DNA of 43,771 bases from Paenibacillus piscarius (GCF_022234545.1 NZ_JAIEUI010000034.1:1-43771); one strand, 5' to 3'; positions 7,590 through 15,883 are shown, counted from the first letter of the stretch. Numbers and translations are program-made. The notes: generated by a model from the letters alone, not told the origin.

Positions 7590-8687
7590 ATGAACAAAAA
7601 ATGGGGGTTGTCGGCTGCCGCGCTGATGCTTGGCGCAGCATTAATCCTGCCGGGATGTGCCAAGAAGGAAGAGCCGAAGGAAGCGTTGACCGCTGCGGCA
7701 TCCAAGGCCACGGCAATGAAATCTTACGAAATGAAAACGAAGCTTGTCATAAATGATCTGACTATTGATACAGGCAGCAATGAAGCTGATGCTTCGACAG
7801 GTCAGATTATGAGTATGCTTAAGAACGCTGAGCTTACCATTGATGGCGTCTACCAGGCAGAGCCTATGCAGACAGAGTTTACTACCGTTCTTAATCTCAA
7901 GGGAGATATGGCCATGTCCTTCACGGTTCCAATGGTCATGACCGGAGACAAGATGTATATCAAGGTGCCGTCTATTCCGTTCTTTCCGATTCCTGAGACG
8001 ATTGTGAATAAATTCGTTGAATTGGATCTCAAAGAACTGGCAGAGCAGCAAGGAGCTGAATTCAATCCTTCACAGATGGACGCCCAGAAGGTGCAGAAGC
8101 TGTCGAATGAAGTGATGAATACCCTGCTTGGCGAATATGACCAAGCGAAGTACTTCGAAAATATCAAACCTAAGGATGCCGGACTGCCTGAAGGTGTAGA
8201 TGCCAAGCAAGTCGTTCAGTTCAAGGTGACCAACGATAATGTCAAAGAGGCGCTCACCATTCTGGTGAACAATGCTATGCCGAAGATCATTGATATTCTG
8301 GGCAAGGAAGAATATAAGGATCTGCTGCAGATTGAGCCTGCTCAGCTGGCAGAAGCCAAGCAAGAGCTTCAGTCCAGTGAGGCACGGGCTGAATTCGACA
8401 AGAACCTGGCTGATCTGAACAAGTATCTGACGATTAACCAGTTCCATCTGAATACGGCACTTAATAAAGATGACTTTCCGGTATATCAGGATATGCTGAT
8501 GGATATTAAGGTAAACGACCCTGACAAGGGAGAGAATGTGACCGTATCAATGAATGCAAGCAACCAGTACAGCAAGATCAACGAGAAACAGACCTTCAAG
8601 ATTGGTATTCCGCAAGGCGATGACGTTATTACCCTTGAAGAGCTGCAGCAGCAGTTCGGCAATTCGGGTATGAGCACTACTTATTAA
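7590..8687 (+). CDS. Secreted lipoprotein of unknown function
   Basis: A 365-residue predicted lipoprotein. The short signal peptide ends in the lipobox LPGC (cysteine near residue 22), so the mature protein is expected to be lipid-anchored outside the membrane. The mature part has a repeated amphipathic strand pattern (KLVINDLTID, TVLNLKGDMAMSF, TVSMNASNQYSKINE) like DUF6612/LolA-like lipoproteins of Firmicutes. That family assignment is a guess from style. The frame is open further upstream, but GAGAGGAG lies seven bases before ATG 7590 and this start gives a clean signal peptide. A 14-base palindrome (GAGAAA-TG-TTTCTC, 7510-7523) upstream could be an operator. The gene is monocistronic, ending at the 8711 terminator. 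Confidence 0.85.
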   Translation: MNKKWGLSAAALMLGAALILPGCAKKEEPKEALTAAASKATAMKSYEMKTKLVINDLTIDTGSNEADASTGQIMSMLKNAELTIDGVYQAEPMQTEFTTVLNLKGDMAMSFTVPMVMTGDKMYIKVPSIPFFPIPETIVNKFVELDLKELAEQQGAEFNPSQMDAQKVQKLSNEVMNTLLGEYDQAKYFENIKPKDAGLPEGVDAKQVVQFKVTNDNVKEALTILVNNAMPKIIDILGKEEYKDLLQIEPAQLAEAKQELQSSEARAEFDKNLADLNKYLTINQFHLNTALNKDDFPVYQDMLMDIKVNDPDKGENVTVSMNASNQYSKINEKQTFKIGIPQGDDVITLEELQQQFGNSGMSTTY

Positions 8688-8710
8688 TACAAAATAATCC
8701 CCACCTGAAG

Positions 8711-8747
8711 ATCCCGCAGAAGCGCTAATGGCTCCTGCGGGATTTTT
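8711..8747 (+). terminator. Terminator after the lipoprotein gene
   Basis: A 9-bp perfect stem, ATCCCGCAG (8711-8719) with CTGCGGGAT (8735-8743), is followed by five T. It lies between convergent genes. Confidence 0.88.
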
Positions 8748-8760
8748 GGGCCGCGGGGCT

Positions 8761-9339
8761 TCACTCAGAGACCGTCTCTGTCTCTGTCAGGAAGTCCTCT
8801 GCGAGTATGGCATAAGTGCGGTGGTCCTGCCATTCTCCGTTAATCTTAATGAAACGGCGGGCCAGACCCTCCGCCTGGAAGCTGTTCTTCTCCAGTACTC
8901 TGCGGGAGGCGTTGTTATGGGGAAGGATGGCCGCCTGCACCCGGTGAAGCCCCAGAGAGCGGAACGCATACTCCAGGACGAGATGGACCGCTGCACTGGC
9001 ATATCCCTTGCCCTGCCGGGTATGGTCGATTAAATAGCCGATGTCGGCAAATTGTCCCACTCCCCGGACTACATTGGAGATCGTAATCTGTCCGATCAGC
9101 TCACCGCTCAGCAGAAAGATGCCGAACATATACGCCCGGTCCACCTGAGTCTCCAGTCTGCGCTGATTAATCAGATGATGCTGGCTCTCCAGCGTGAAGT
9201 AATCCTCATCCCGCAGCGGTTCAAATTCCTGATGGGCTGTGCGGTTGTTCAGACGCAGATGAAGCAGCGCCTCAGCATCCTTAAGCTCCAGCAGCGAGAG
9301 ATAGATTCCCTGAGGGGTGTTATACAGCTTAAATGACAT
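8761..9339 (-). CDS. GNAT family N-acetyltransferase, RimJ-like
   Basis: A 192-residue acetyl-CoA-dependent acyltransferase of the RimJ/RimL-like branch (Acetyltransf_3 type). The acetyl-CoA pyrophosphate loop is seen as HTRQGKGYA (about residues 107-115), followed by the ALHLV-like helix and a conserved LHRVQAAILPHNNASRRVLEKNSF stretch, split here as LHRVQAAILPHN and ASRRVLEKNSF. Relatives acetylate ribosomal protein N-termini or small amines; the substrate cannot be read from sequence. The ATG has AAGGAGG ten bases upstream. It runs opposite to the lipoprotein gene and 44 bases downstream of tadA on the same strand, so it may be cotranscribed with tadA. Confidence 0.9.
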   Translation of the reverse strand: MSFKLYNTPQGIYLSLLELKDAEALLHLRLNNRTAHQEFEPLRDEDYFTLESQHHLINQRRLETQVDRAYMFGIFLLSGELIGQITISNVVRGVGQFADIGYLIDHTRQGKGYASAAVHLVLEYAFRSLGLHRVQAAILPHNNASRRVLEKNSFQAEGLARRFIKINGEWQDHRTYAILAEDFLTETETVSE

Positions 9340-9383
9340 GAAGAAGCATCCTCCTTATGGAATTATAAATGTGCAGGTTCGGG

Positions 9384-9896
9384 TTAGAGCCGGGCAGGCC
9401 TCTGTTGCCGTAACCGGCGGAAGAAGGAGGTCAGAAGCTCTGCGCATTCTTCCTGCAGGACACCCTGGATGACCTCAGTACGGTGATTAAAGCGGGATTC
9501 CTCCAGCAGGTTCATCAGGGTGCCGGCACAGCCTGCCTTGGGGTCAGGTGTCCCGTACACTGTAAGCGGCACCCGGGCCTGGACCATCGCGCCCGCGCAC
9601 ATCGGGCAGGGCTCCAGCGTAACGTAGAGCCGGCAATCGAGCAGACGCCATGAACCGAGGACAGTGCTGGCTTCACGGATGGCGACCATCTCTGCGTGGG
9701 CGGTGGAATCAAGCGTGGTCTCGCGCAAATTGTAGCCCCGGCCGATGATCGTATCATTATGAACGACAACCGCTCCGATCGGCACCTCGCCCAGGGCCTC
9801 AGCCTTGCGGGCTTCCCCGATCGCTTCAGCCATCCAGCGTTCATGCAGGGCCCGCTCTTCGGCTGAGAGTTCTTCCAGACGTATATTCAATTTCAT
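9384..9896 (-). CDS. tadA: tRNA-specific adenosine deaminase
   Basis: Deaminates A34 to inosine in tRNA-Arg(ACG), allowing it to read several Arg codons; usually essential. The 170-residue protein shows the zinc-dependent cytidine/deoxycytidylate deaminase motifs HAE (H67, E69) and PCPMC (C97, C100), and the family stretch GWRL-like GSWRLLDCRLYVTLE. The frame extends to a TTG at 9932 without any ribosome binding site. ATG 9896 has GAAGGG four bases before it, which is tight, and a TTG two codons later would be better spaced, so the exact start is uncertain by a few residues. In B. subtilis tadA (yaaJ) directly precedes the SRP RNA and dnaX; here about 29 kb intervene. Confidence 0.93.
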   Translation of the reverse strand: MKLNIRLEELSAEERALHERWMAEAIGEARKAEALGEVPIGAVVVHNDTIIGRGYNLRETTLDSTAHAEMVAIREASTVLGSWRLLDCRLYVTLEPCPMCAGAMVQARVPLTVYGTPDPKAGCAGTLMNLLEESRFNHRTEVIQGVLQEECAELLTSFFRRLRQQRPARL

Positions 9897-9951
9897 CTTC
9901 CCTTCTTCAATAACCCCTTGTCCAACGAACAAATATTCGCGCTTAACAAAT

Positions 9952-10045
9952 TGTGCATAACTCTGTGGATAAACCGCTACTTATGCACAAAATTGTACAC
10001 ATCAGAGCATTAATAATTGTAGATATGTGCACAACCTGTGGATGG
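9952..10045. promoter_or_regulatory. DnaA-box cluster between tadA and the histidine kinase
   Basis: Three exact matches to TTATNCACA lie within 38 bases: TGTGCATAA (9952-9960, reverse), TGTGGATAA (9964-9972, reverse) and TTATGCACA (9981-9989, forward). One-mismatch sites follow at 9993-10001 (TTGTACACA) and 10026-10034 (reverse TTGTGCACA), with a two-mismatch site at 10037-10045. The rest of the 302-base gap between tadA and the kinase is A+T rich and holds no convincing gene. The layout suggests a DnaA-binding locus that could titrate DnaA or regulate a flanking gene. Confidence 0.75.
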
Positions 10046-10198
10046 TCCTTATTTATTGTAGAGAAACTGTGGGAAGAATTCAATATTTTCCGTTGTTTAG
10101 GTACTTTGGAAATGTCTTTTCAAATGAGGGGGCAACAGGTATGATTATGATGAATGCCCCGCTAGGATTTACCAGCGGATAAGAGGTGAAGATTACGC

Positions 10199-12529
10199 TT
10201 GTCCATCAAAACGAAGTTATCAGCGATTCTATTCGGCTCAGTACTCCTCATCCTGATGCTCAATCTTACACTTAACCTGTATGCCGCCCGGAATAACCTG
10301 CGTAATGAAAGTGTAAGCAATATGAAGATTACTGCGAAGCAGGTTGCCGTCTCGGTAGAACAGAGCAGCTACAGCTCCAACTATGTACAACACAAAATTG
10401 CCCAGAACCTCCGGCTGATCGCCATTTTGGCGTCTAATGAGCTGGACCCGGACATTAACAATATTGATAACAGACAGCTAAAGGATCTGGCGAATAAGCT
10501 TGCAGTGTCTAACATTTCGCTGCTGGTCAAGACTGATAATGATATTGTCGTTGCCAAGTCATCCGACCCTGCGGAGATCGGGCTTTCAACCAAGGGGATG
10601 GGGTATTGGTATGTAGCCTTTCTTGAGCTGTTTGCAGGCCAGCGCGTCTCTGTGGACAAGGGGCAGTCGTTGGAGAATTTCTGGTCCGGCCCGTTCGAGT
10701 ATTCGACGTCCAATCCCGATTTTATCGATAAATGGGGTTACTATTATGACGGCAAGCGCAACTATATCATAGATCCGTATATCCGGAGCACTGCTGTAAG
10801 CGACTATGTCAAAATCATGAATCCGGAGGAGATCATTCAGGAATCCAAAGCCGTAAACCCGGGAATTCTGGAGATTACGGGCATTAATCCGCAGACCTTC
10901 GGTTCGTCCACCATGATGCCTGACGGCACTGATCCCAAGAATACGAAGCTGCGCAACCGACCGATTCAATATGGAACCTACACTTACGGCAATATAGCAG
11001 AGGATAAGGCCGCCATCCGGGATGCTCTGAACAAGGGCGAGCCGGTAACCCTGGATACAGAAGCGCTCGGCAAAAGAGTGCTAAAAAGCTTCATTCCCAT
11101 CTCACAGCCCGGCGCTGGGGACTATGTTATCAGTGTGGTCATGGACTATTCTACAATCTCCTCCGTCATTAAAGAGCAATTGTTCAATAACATTACCACA
11201 TCGGTCTTGCTGCTGGTGATCTTCTTGCTGGCCAGTTATATTATGGCCGGTGTAGTGACACGCCCGATTAAGGATATACTGGCTAAGGTGAATGATGTGG
11301 CCAAAGGGAAGTTCGAGCCTCCGCTGAATGTGGCCAGCCGCGATGAGCTTGGACAGCTGGCCCAGCGGATCAATGCCATGACCTCGCATCTGCTGCAGCA
11401 TACGAACCGGCTGGGCCAGACGCTGGAGGAGAACCGGGCGGTGAAGGAGCATCTGGAGTCGGTAATCAACGGAACCTCGGATGCGATTCACACGGTGGAT
11501 ATGGACGGGCGGATTATCAGCACGAACAGGGCCTTCGAGGAGCTCTACGGCTGGGGGGCGGAGGATGCCCTGGTCAAGCCGCCGTATCTGGTGCCGGCAA
11601 CGGTACAACAACAGGAGGATACACGACTGCAGCTGCTGAAGGACGGGGCAACACTGCCTCCTGTGGAGACCGTCAGGCTCAAGCGGGACGGCTCCCTGGT
11701 AGAGGTCAGTGTCAGCAGCTCGGTGATCCGCGATGAGGAGGGGCAGCCCCAGTCCATCGTGCATGTCTCGCGCGACATGACTGAACGCAACCGGATTGAG
11801 GAGCTGCTCCGGCGCTCTGAGAAGCTTACAACAGTCGGCCAGCTTGCCGCCGGGGTGGCCCATGAGATCCGCAATCCGCTGACCACACTGAGAGGCTTCC
11901 TGCAGCTTCAGCAGGAGAAGAAGGTACTGGTGCCGCTGCATATTGACCTGATGCTCTCCGAGCTGGACCGGATTAATATGATTGTCAGCGAGTTTCTGAT
12001 TCTGGCTAAGCCGCAGGCCGTTCATTTCCAGCAGAGGGACCTGCGGCATATTGTCGGCGATGTAGTCTCGCTGCTCGACAGCCAGGCACATCTGTTCGGC
12101 ATCGAGTTTGCCACGAACTTCTCGGCTGAACCCGCCATGGTCCATTGTGAGGAGAATCAGCTGAAGCAGGTCTTCATCAATGTCATTAAGAATGCGATCG
12201 AAGCGATGCCGGACGGGGGAACGATTACCCTGGAGCAGCATCAGCAGGAGAACTCTATCGTTATCGTCATTACAGATGAGGGCGGAGGCGTTCCCGAAGA
12301 CATGCTTCCCAAGCTGGGCGAGCCGTTCTTCACGAACAAAGAATCGGGCACCGGGCTGGGGCTGATGGTCAGCCAGCGGATTATTCAGGCCCACAAGGGC
12401 AGTCTGGAGATCAGCAGCGAATATGGCCGGGGGGCGCAGGTTATTATCAAGCTGCCGGAAGCGGGAGCGTATAATCCTGCGGAAGGCATGAATATAGAAC
12501 GGAGTGAAGACAACCATGAGAATCAATAA
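10199..12529 (+). CDS. Membrane PAS-domain sensor histidine kinase
   Basis: A 776-residue two-component sensor. In order: transmembrane helix (about 8-28), a large extracellular sensing region of about 300 residues that is probably Cache-like, a second membrane helix (about 334-354), HAMP linker (about 355-405), PAS domain (about 415-525), HisKA dimerisation domain with phosphoacceptor H555 in AAGVAHEIRNPLTTLRGF, and an HATPase domain with N box (NVIKNAIEAMPDGG), G1 (TDEGGGVPED), F box (EPFFTNKESG) and G2 (GTGLGL). The HisKA region resembles the sporulation kinases (KinA-E) that phosphorylate Spo0F. No response regulator is adjacent, and spo0F lies 21 kb away. The start is TTG with GAGGTGA nine bases upstream. 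A DnaA-box cluster lies upstream, and the 3' end overlaps rluF. Confidence 0.9.
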   Translation: MSIKTKLSAILFGSVLLILMLNLTLNLYAARNNLRNESVSNMKITAKQVAVSVEQSSYSSNYVQHKIAQNLRLIAILASNELDPDINNIDNRQLKDLANKLAVSNISLLVKTDNDIVVAKSSDPAEIGLSTKGMGYWYVAFLELFAGQRVSVDKGQSLENFWSGPFEYSTSNPDFIDKWGYYYDGKRNYIIDPYIRSTAVSDYVKIMNPEEIIQESKAVNPGILEITGINPQTFGSSTMMPDGTDPKNTKLRNRPIQYGTYTYGNIAEDKAAIRDALNKGEPVTLDTEALGKRVLKSFIPISQPGAGDYVISVVMDYSTISSVIKEQLFNNITTSVLLLVIFLLASYIMAGVVTRPIKDILAKVNDVAKGKFEPPLNVASRDELGQLAQRINAMTSHLLQHTNRLGQTLEENRAVKEHLESVINGTSDAIHTVDMDGRIISTNRAFEELYGWGAEDALVKPPYLVPATVQQQEDTRLQLLKDGATLPPVETVRLKRDGSLVEVSVSSSVIRDEEGQPQSIVHVSRDMTERNRIEELLRRSEKLTTVGQLAAGVAHEIRNPLTTLRGFLQLQQEKKVLVPLHIDLMLSELDRINMIVSEFLILAKPQAVHFQQRDLRHIVGDVVSLLDSQAHLFGIEFATNFSAEPAMVHCEENQLKQVFINVIKNAIEAMPDGGTITLEQHQQENSIVIVITDEGGGVPEDMLPKLGEPFFTNKESGTGLGLMVSQRIIQAHKGSLEISSEYGRGAQVIIKLPEAGAYNPAEGMNIERSEDNHENQ

Positions 12530-13217
12530 ATTCATCAGTGAGACAGGCTACTGTTCACGCCGTGAAGCAGACAAGCTGGTGGAAGGGGGCAGAGTGACCA
12601 TCAACGGTGAGCCCGCTACGCTGGGCAGCCAGGCGGAAGCCGGGGATACGGTGCTGATTGACGGGAAGCCGCTGGAGAAGGGCCACAGGGTCGTCTATAT
12701 CGCGCTCCATAAGCCGGTAGGCATCACCTCCACTACGGAAGGGCATGTGCAGGGCAATATCGTCGACTTCGTCGGCCACGAGGAGCGCATCTTCCCCATC
12801 GGCCGGCTGGATAAGGATTCGGAGGGTCTGATTCTGCTGACCAATGACGGGGACATCGTGAACAAAATATTGCGCGCAGAGGGCAGACATGAGAAGGAAT
12901 ATGTGGTGACTGTCGACCGGCCGGTTACACCATCCTTTCTCACCGGCATGGCCTCGGGAGTGAAGATTCTGGGCAGCAAGACGCTGCCCTGCGAGGTCAC
13001 GCGCGTCAGTGAGCGGGTATTCCGCATGGTGCTGACCGAGGGCAAGAACCGGCAGATCCGCCGGATGTGCAGTGCCTTCGGATATGAAGTGCGGCGGCTG
13101 CAGCGCATCCGGGTGATGAATATCCGCCTGGGGGCTCTGAAGACGGGGGAATGGCGGGAGTTAACCCTGCAGGAGAAGCAGGAGCTGGGCGCCATGCTGA
13201 ATTACCAGCTGCAATAA
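12516..13217 (+). CDS. rluF: 23S rRNA pseudouridine synthase, RluF type
   Basis: Isomerises a uridine in 23S rRNA (U2604 in E. coli) to pseudouridine. The 233-residue protein has an N-terminal S4 RNA-binding domain (INKFISETGYCSRREADKLV) and a RluB/E/F-type catalytic domain with the active-site Asp in GRLDKDSEGL (D99). HEKEYVVTVDRPVT, NRQIRRMCSAFGYEV and MNIRLGALKTGEW align well with remembered RluF. An in-frame GTG exists at 12504, but GGAGTGA lies ten bases before ATG 12516 and the ATG product starts like homologues. The start overlaps the last 14 bases of the kinase gene, implying translational coupling. Confidence 0.9.
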   Translation: MRINKFISETGYCSRREADKLVEGGRVTINGEPATLGSQAEAGDTVLIDGKPLEKGHRVVYIALHKPVGITSTTEGHVQGNIVDFVGHEERIFPIGRLDKDSEGLILLTNDGDIVNKILRAEGRHEKEYVVTVDRPVTPSFLTGMASGVKILGSKTLPCEVTRVSERVFRMVLTEGKNRQIRRMCSAFGYEVRRLQRIRVMNIRLGALKTGEWRELTLQEKQELGAMLNYQLQ

Positions 13218-13237
13218 GCTTAAGATCCCTCATAATT

Positions 13238-13291
13238 GATCAAAGAGCTGTTCCAGCAGGCCGGGGGGCCTGTCAGAGCAGCTCTTTGATC
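13238..13291. terminator. Two-way stem-loop between rluF and motB
   Basis: A 13-bp perfect outer stem, GATCAAAGAGCTG (13238-13250) with CAGCTCTTTGATC (13279-13291), encloses a symmetric internal loop and a second CAGGCC/GGCCTG stem. The two genes converge on it and the motB stop codon overlaps its edge. The T tracts are poor on both sides, so it may act partly as an RNA-stabilising hairpin. Confidence 0.75.
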
Positions 13292-14118
13292 TATTTGGCG
13301 GGCGGCGCTACATTAGAGACATCGGTCGTCTCTGTTGCCGCATCTTTATACTTGCGGAGAATCGAAACTTCCACTCGGCGGTTCTTGGCCCGCCCGGCCG
13401 CTGTAGCGTTGGAGGCGATGGGATGATATTCGCCTGAGCCGGTCGGGCTGAACTTCGTCGGGTCAAGGTTCGGGTTCAGCAGCAGAATCTTCATGAAATG
13501 AAGAGCTCGGTCCACGCTAAGATCCCAGTTCGAGGAGTACATACTGTTGGAAATCGGGACATTATCTGTATGCCCCTGGACCAGCACTTGATAATCCGGG
13601 AATTGCTGCAGCATCGTAGAGATGGACTTGGCGAGCTGGCGGGCATCATCCTTCACGACCGCCTGGCCTGAGGCGAACAGGGCGTTATCACTGATCGTAA
13701 TCATCAGCTGGGACTGGTTCAGCTTCGTGCTGAGCAGGTCGGTCATGCCGTTGTTCTTGATATATTGATCGAATTGCTTCTTCAGCTTCTCCAGGTCCTC
13801 CTGCTCTTTGGCACGAAGCTTGGAGAGCTCGGCCGTTCCGACATTCTTGGAAATAACACTGTTCATTTTGTCCTTCTTGCCCTGGTCGAGCTGGGTATCC
13901 GTAGGAGAATCGGAGCGGTATTCCAGAACGCCGCCCCCGCCGCTGAGCGCCGAATTGAAGGCTTCCGCCATTTGCTGGAATTTCACTGCATCAGTAGCAC
14001 TCATTGCATACATAACCAGGAACAGCGCAACCAGCAGGGTCATCAGGTCGGAATAAGGCAGCAGCCAGGATTCGTCGGCATGTTCTTCGTGCTCTTCATG
14101 CCTAGTCTTTTTGCTCAC
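13291..14118 (-). CDS. motB: Flagellar motor stator protein MotB
   Basis: A 275-residue stator subunit that anchors MotA to peptidoglycan and forms the ion channel that powers flagellar rotation. One N-terminal membrane helix (about 20-42) carries the ion-binding aspartate in PYSDLMTLL (D24). A plug/linker follows, then a C-terminal OmpA-like peptidoglycan-binding domain (about 150-262) with VQGHTDNVPI and NRRVEVSILR. The start is GTG with AAGGAGG nine bases upstream. It overlaps the end of motA by 17 bases, so the pair is translationally coupled. An Ala/Pro-rich tail ends the protein. Confidence 0.95.
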   Translation of the reverse strand: MSKKTRHEEHEEHADESWLLPYSDLMTLLVALFLVMYAMSATDAVKFQQMAEAFNSALSGGGGVLEYRSDSPTDTQLDQGKKDKMNSVISKNVGTAELSKLRAKEQEDLEKLKKQFDQYIKNNGMTDLLSTKLNQSQLMITISDNALFASGQAVVKDDARQLAKSISTMLQQFPDYQVLVQGHTDNVPISNSMYSSNWDLSVDRALHFMKILLLNPNLDPTKFSPTGSGEYHPIASNATAAGRAKNRRVEVSILRKYKDAATETTDVSNVAPPAK

Positions 14119-14902
14119 TCGAAGTGCCCTCCTTCTCGCTCAGCTTGGCGCGTTCGAACGGAGTCAGGAAGACCGACAGCTTCTGGTTAATGGCTATCGT
14201 AGATACCCCGGACTGAATCGACAGGAGGCCCTCCACCATCATCAGACGGACTTCAATCTCCTTCTTGGAGATGCGCTTCAGCTTGTTGGACATGGGATGC
14301 CACATCACATAACCGGTGAATATCCCCAGGAGCGTAGCAATGAATGCGCCGGCAATGGCGTGAGCCAACACGTCCATATTACTCATATCACCTAAGGCGG
14401 CGATCAGCCCGATCACCGCACCTAGTACCCCGAGTGTAGGTGCGTACATCCCTGCTTGAGAGAAGATCAATGCGCCGGCTTTATGTCGATCCTCGGTAGC
14501 GTGAATATCTTCCATTAAGACATCGCGGACAAATTCCTGATCGTTGCCGTCAATGATCATCCGCATACCGTTTCGGAGAAAAGCATCTTCGATTTCGTCC
14601 ACGCTGGATTCCAGCGCCAGCAGACCCTCACGGCGGGTGATCGATGCCCAGTCCATGAACATGGTGATCAGTTCAGGCTTGCTGACCATTTTTCTTTTGA
14701 CGAACAGAATCTTCATCAGCTTAGGGAAGTTCTTGATCTCCGACATAGGGAAGGCCATGAAGATAGAGGCTGTGGTTCCCAGGAAAATAATTACATAGGC
14801 AGCGGGATTATTTAAGCTTGCAAGCGGAGCATGCTTAAGAACCATCCCCCAGATTACTGCGATCAGACCAAACACCAGGCCCAGAATTGTTGAAATTTCC
14901 AT
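14102..14902 (-). CDS. motA: Flagellar motor stator protein MotA
   Basis: A 266-residue integral membrane stator subunit; five MotA around two MotB form the ion-driven unit that turns the rotor. Four membrane helices are visible: residues about 3-20, 34-50, 150-170 and 180-200. The long cytoplasmic loop between helices 2 and 3 carries the charged surface that contacts FliG (RREGLLALES, FLRNGMRMIIDG). APTLGVLGAVIGLI and IAGAFIATLLGIFTGY are characteristic of the family. The ATG has GAGGTG six bases upstream. It is the first gene of a motAB operon; a candidate sigma-D -10 lies about 110 bases upstream. Confidence 0.96.
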   Translation of the reverse strand: MEISTILGLVFGLIAVIWGMVLKHAPLASLNNPAAYVIIFLGTTASIFMAFPMSEIKNFPKLMKILFVKRKMVSKPELITMFMDWASITRREGLLALESSVDEIEDAFLRNGMRMIIDGNDQEFVRDVLMEDIHATEDRHKAGALIFSQAGMYAPTLGVLGAVIGLIAALGDMSNMDVLAHAIAGAFIATLLGIFTGYVMWHPMSNKLKRISKKEIEVRLMMVEGLLSIQSGVSTIAINQKLSVFLTPFERAKLSEKEGTSSEQKD

Positions 14903-15009
14903 TTATGCACCTCATCCATGAGAAATAAGAAGTGATCGACTCCCCGCGAATTTCGTCCTTGAAACGCAGGGGAACACTCAGCGCCTGACCAAATCACGTA
15001 TATTCTTAT

Positions 15010-15017
15010 TTATCGTC
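15010..15017 (-). promoter_or_regulatory. Candidate sigma-D -10 element for motAB
   Basis: On the minus strand the bases read GACGATAA, one mismatch from the motility sigma factor -10 GCCGATAA, about 110 bases before motA. The matching -35 (TAAA) is not well conserved: an A-rich stretch lies at about the right distance. Motility genes of Bacillus use sigma-D, which makes this site plausible. Confidence 0.35.
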
Positions 15018-15051
15018 AGCATTCCGTTTTTTGTGAAGTGATATTTTCGGC

Positions 15052-15057
15052 TATAAT
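15052..15057 (+). promoter_or_regulatory. -10 element of the gene divergent from motA
   Basis: A perfect TATAAT at 15052-15057, about 50 bases before the following gene. Upstream, TTTTGT (15029-15034) with 17 bases or TTGTGA (15031-15036) with 15 bases could serve as -35. Confidence 0.5.
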
Positions 15058-15104
15058 GGATAAGGTAAGGTATTATTCATTGCGAAGAAAACGGAGTGAT
15101 TGAT

Positions 15105-15398
15105 GTGGGAGTTAAGCATGGCAGAGACTACAGTGAGATTCTGGTGGAACTGACCGGAGCAGTCGGACGAATTTCCGACGGATACATTTTCTTTGAGATG
15201 GAGCCTGAAGAATGGGGAAGCCTGCCTGAGGAATCGAAGCTGGAGGTCTGGGAGGCGCTTGCGGAGGATCTGTTCTACGCGCTGGGCAATGAGCCGGTAA
15301 TCCAGGTGGGCAGCGGAGTTGTGATGTACGATAAAGACACTCACCGCATTAATATTCTGCTCGGTGATGAGGATCTGGCCTCCGTCCTGCTGGTGTAG
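15105..15398 (+). CDS. Conserved hypothetical protein, 97 residues
   Basis: Not recognised. A small acidic soluble protein (many Glu and Asp, no signal or membrane segment) with two predicted beta hairpins around a helix (LPEESKLEVWEALAEDLFYAL). The end (TGDEDLASVLLV-like GDEDLASVLLV) is hydrophobic. Two GTG starts are in frame; the one at 15105 is six bases from GGAGTGA, the one at 15096 overlaps that site and has none of its own, so 15105 is chosen. It is transcribed divergently from motAB with its own -10 at 15052. I infer no function; a link with motility rests only on position. Confidence 0.65.
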   Translation: MGVKHGRDYSEILVELTGAVGRISDGYIFFEMEPEEWGSLPEESKLEVWEALAEDLFYALGNEPVIQVGSGVVMYDKDTHRINILLGDEDLASVLLV

Positions 15399-15517
15399 CC
15401 ATCCGGCAATAACGCCCTGGCGGTTTGTCCCCGGGATCAGCCCATGTTAAAATTGGGAGGAAGTAATAATTGCCGGGATTCAGGAATACATTTAATCACA
15501 AAAATCTTTGGCCTGGC

Positions 15518-15556
15518 ACATCCCTTGGACTTTCAGAAGCTGAGGGATGTTTTATT
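15518..15556 (+). terminator. Probable terminator before phhB
   Basis: ACATCCCT (15518-15525) pairs perfectly with AGGGATGT (15543-15550), followed by a T-rich tail. It would end the transcript of the upstream 97-residue gene. Confidence 0.6.
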
Positions 15557-15607
15557 TAAGGAGAGAACGCATTTCCGTACAGTTAACTCAGCAAGGGAGG
15601 AAGAACA

Positions 15608-15883
15608 TTGCAATTTACAGAGGAAGAGCTGCAGGAAGAGGTCGGCAAGCTGGAGGGCTGGAGGCTGGAGAAGGATCACCTGGTGCGCAAATACATGTTC
15701 AATGAATACATGAAGGGAATTGCTTTTGTGGATGAGGTGGCCGCCATCTCGGAAGCGTTCGATCATCATCCCCATATCACCATTGATTACAAGACCGTTA
15801 TTCTGCGGCTGGCTGCAGATGCGCAGAAGCTGGATATCCGCCAGGCCCATCAATTTAATGAGGCCTTTGAGAAGAACCGCTAG
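15608..15883 (+). CDS. phhB: 4a-hydroxytetrahydrobiopterin dehydratase (PCD/DCoH)
   Basis: A 91-residue pterin-4a-carbinolamine dehydratase that removes water from 4a-hydroxy-tetrahydropterin and so regenerates pterin cofactor. The diagnostic motif DHHPHITIDY (D52-H53-H54-P55) holds the active-site histidines. Length and the amphipathic C-terminal helix match the family. The start is TTG with GGGAGGA six bases upstream. No aromatic amino acid hydroxylase gene is nearby, so the in vivo partner is unknown; bacteria also use such proteins with molybdopterin-type or other pterins. It stands alone between two terminators. Confidence 0.92.
   Translation: MQFTEEELQEEVGKLEGWRLEKDHLVRKYMFNEYMKGIAFVDEVAAISEAFDHHPHITIDYKTVILRLAADAQKLDIRQAHQFNEAFEKNR

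Noticed and set aside
9953..10144. 63-codon frame over the DnaA boxes
   Set aside because: Starts within a DnaA box, has no ribosome binding site and no protein-like composition.
11102..12535. 477-codon open frame on the minus strand inside the histidine kinase
   Set aside because: Antisense shadow caused by codon bias; the product has no recognisable domain and the kinase motifs on the plus strand are complete.
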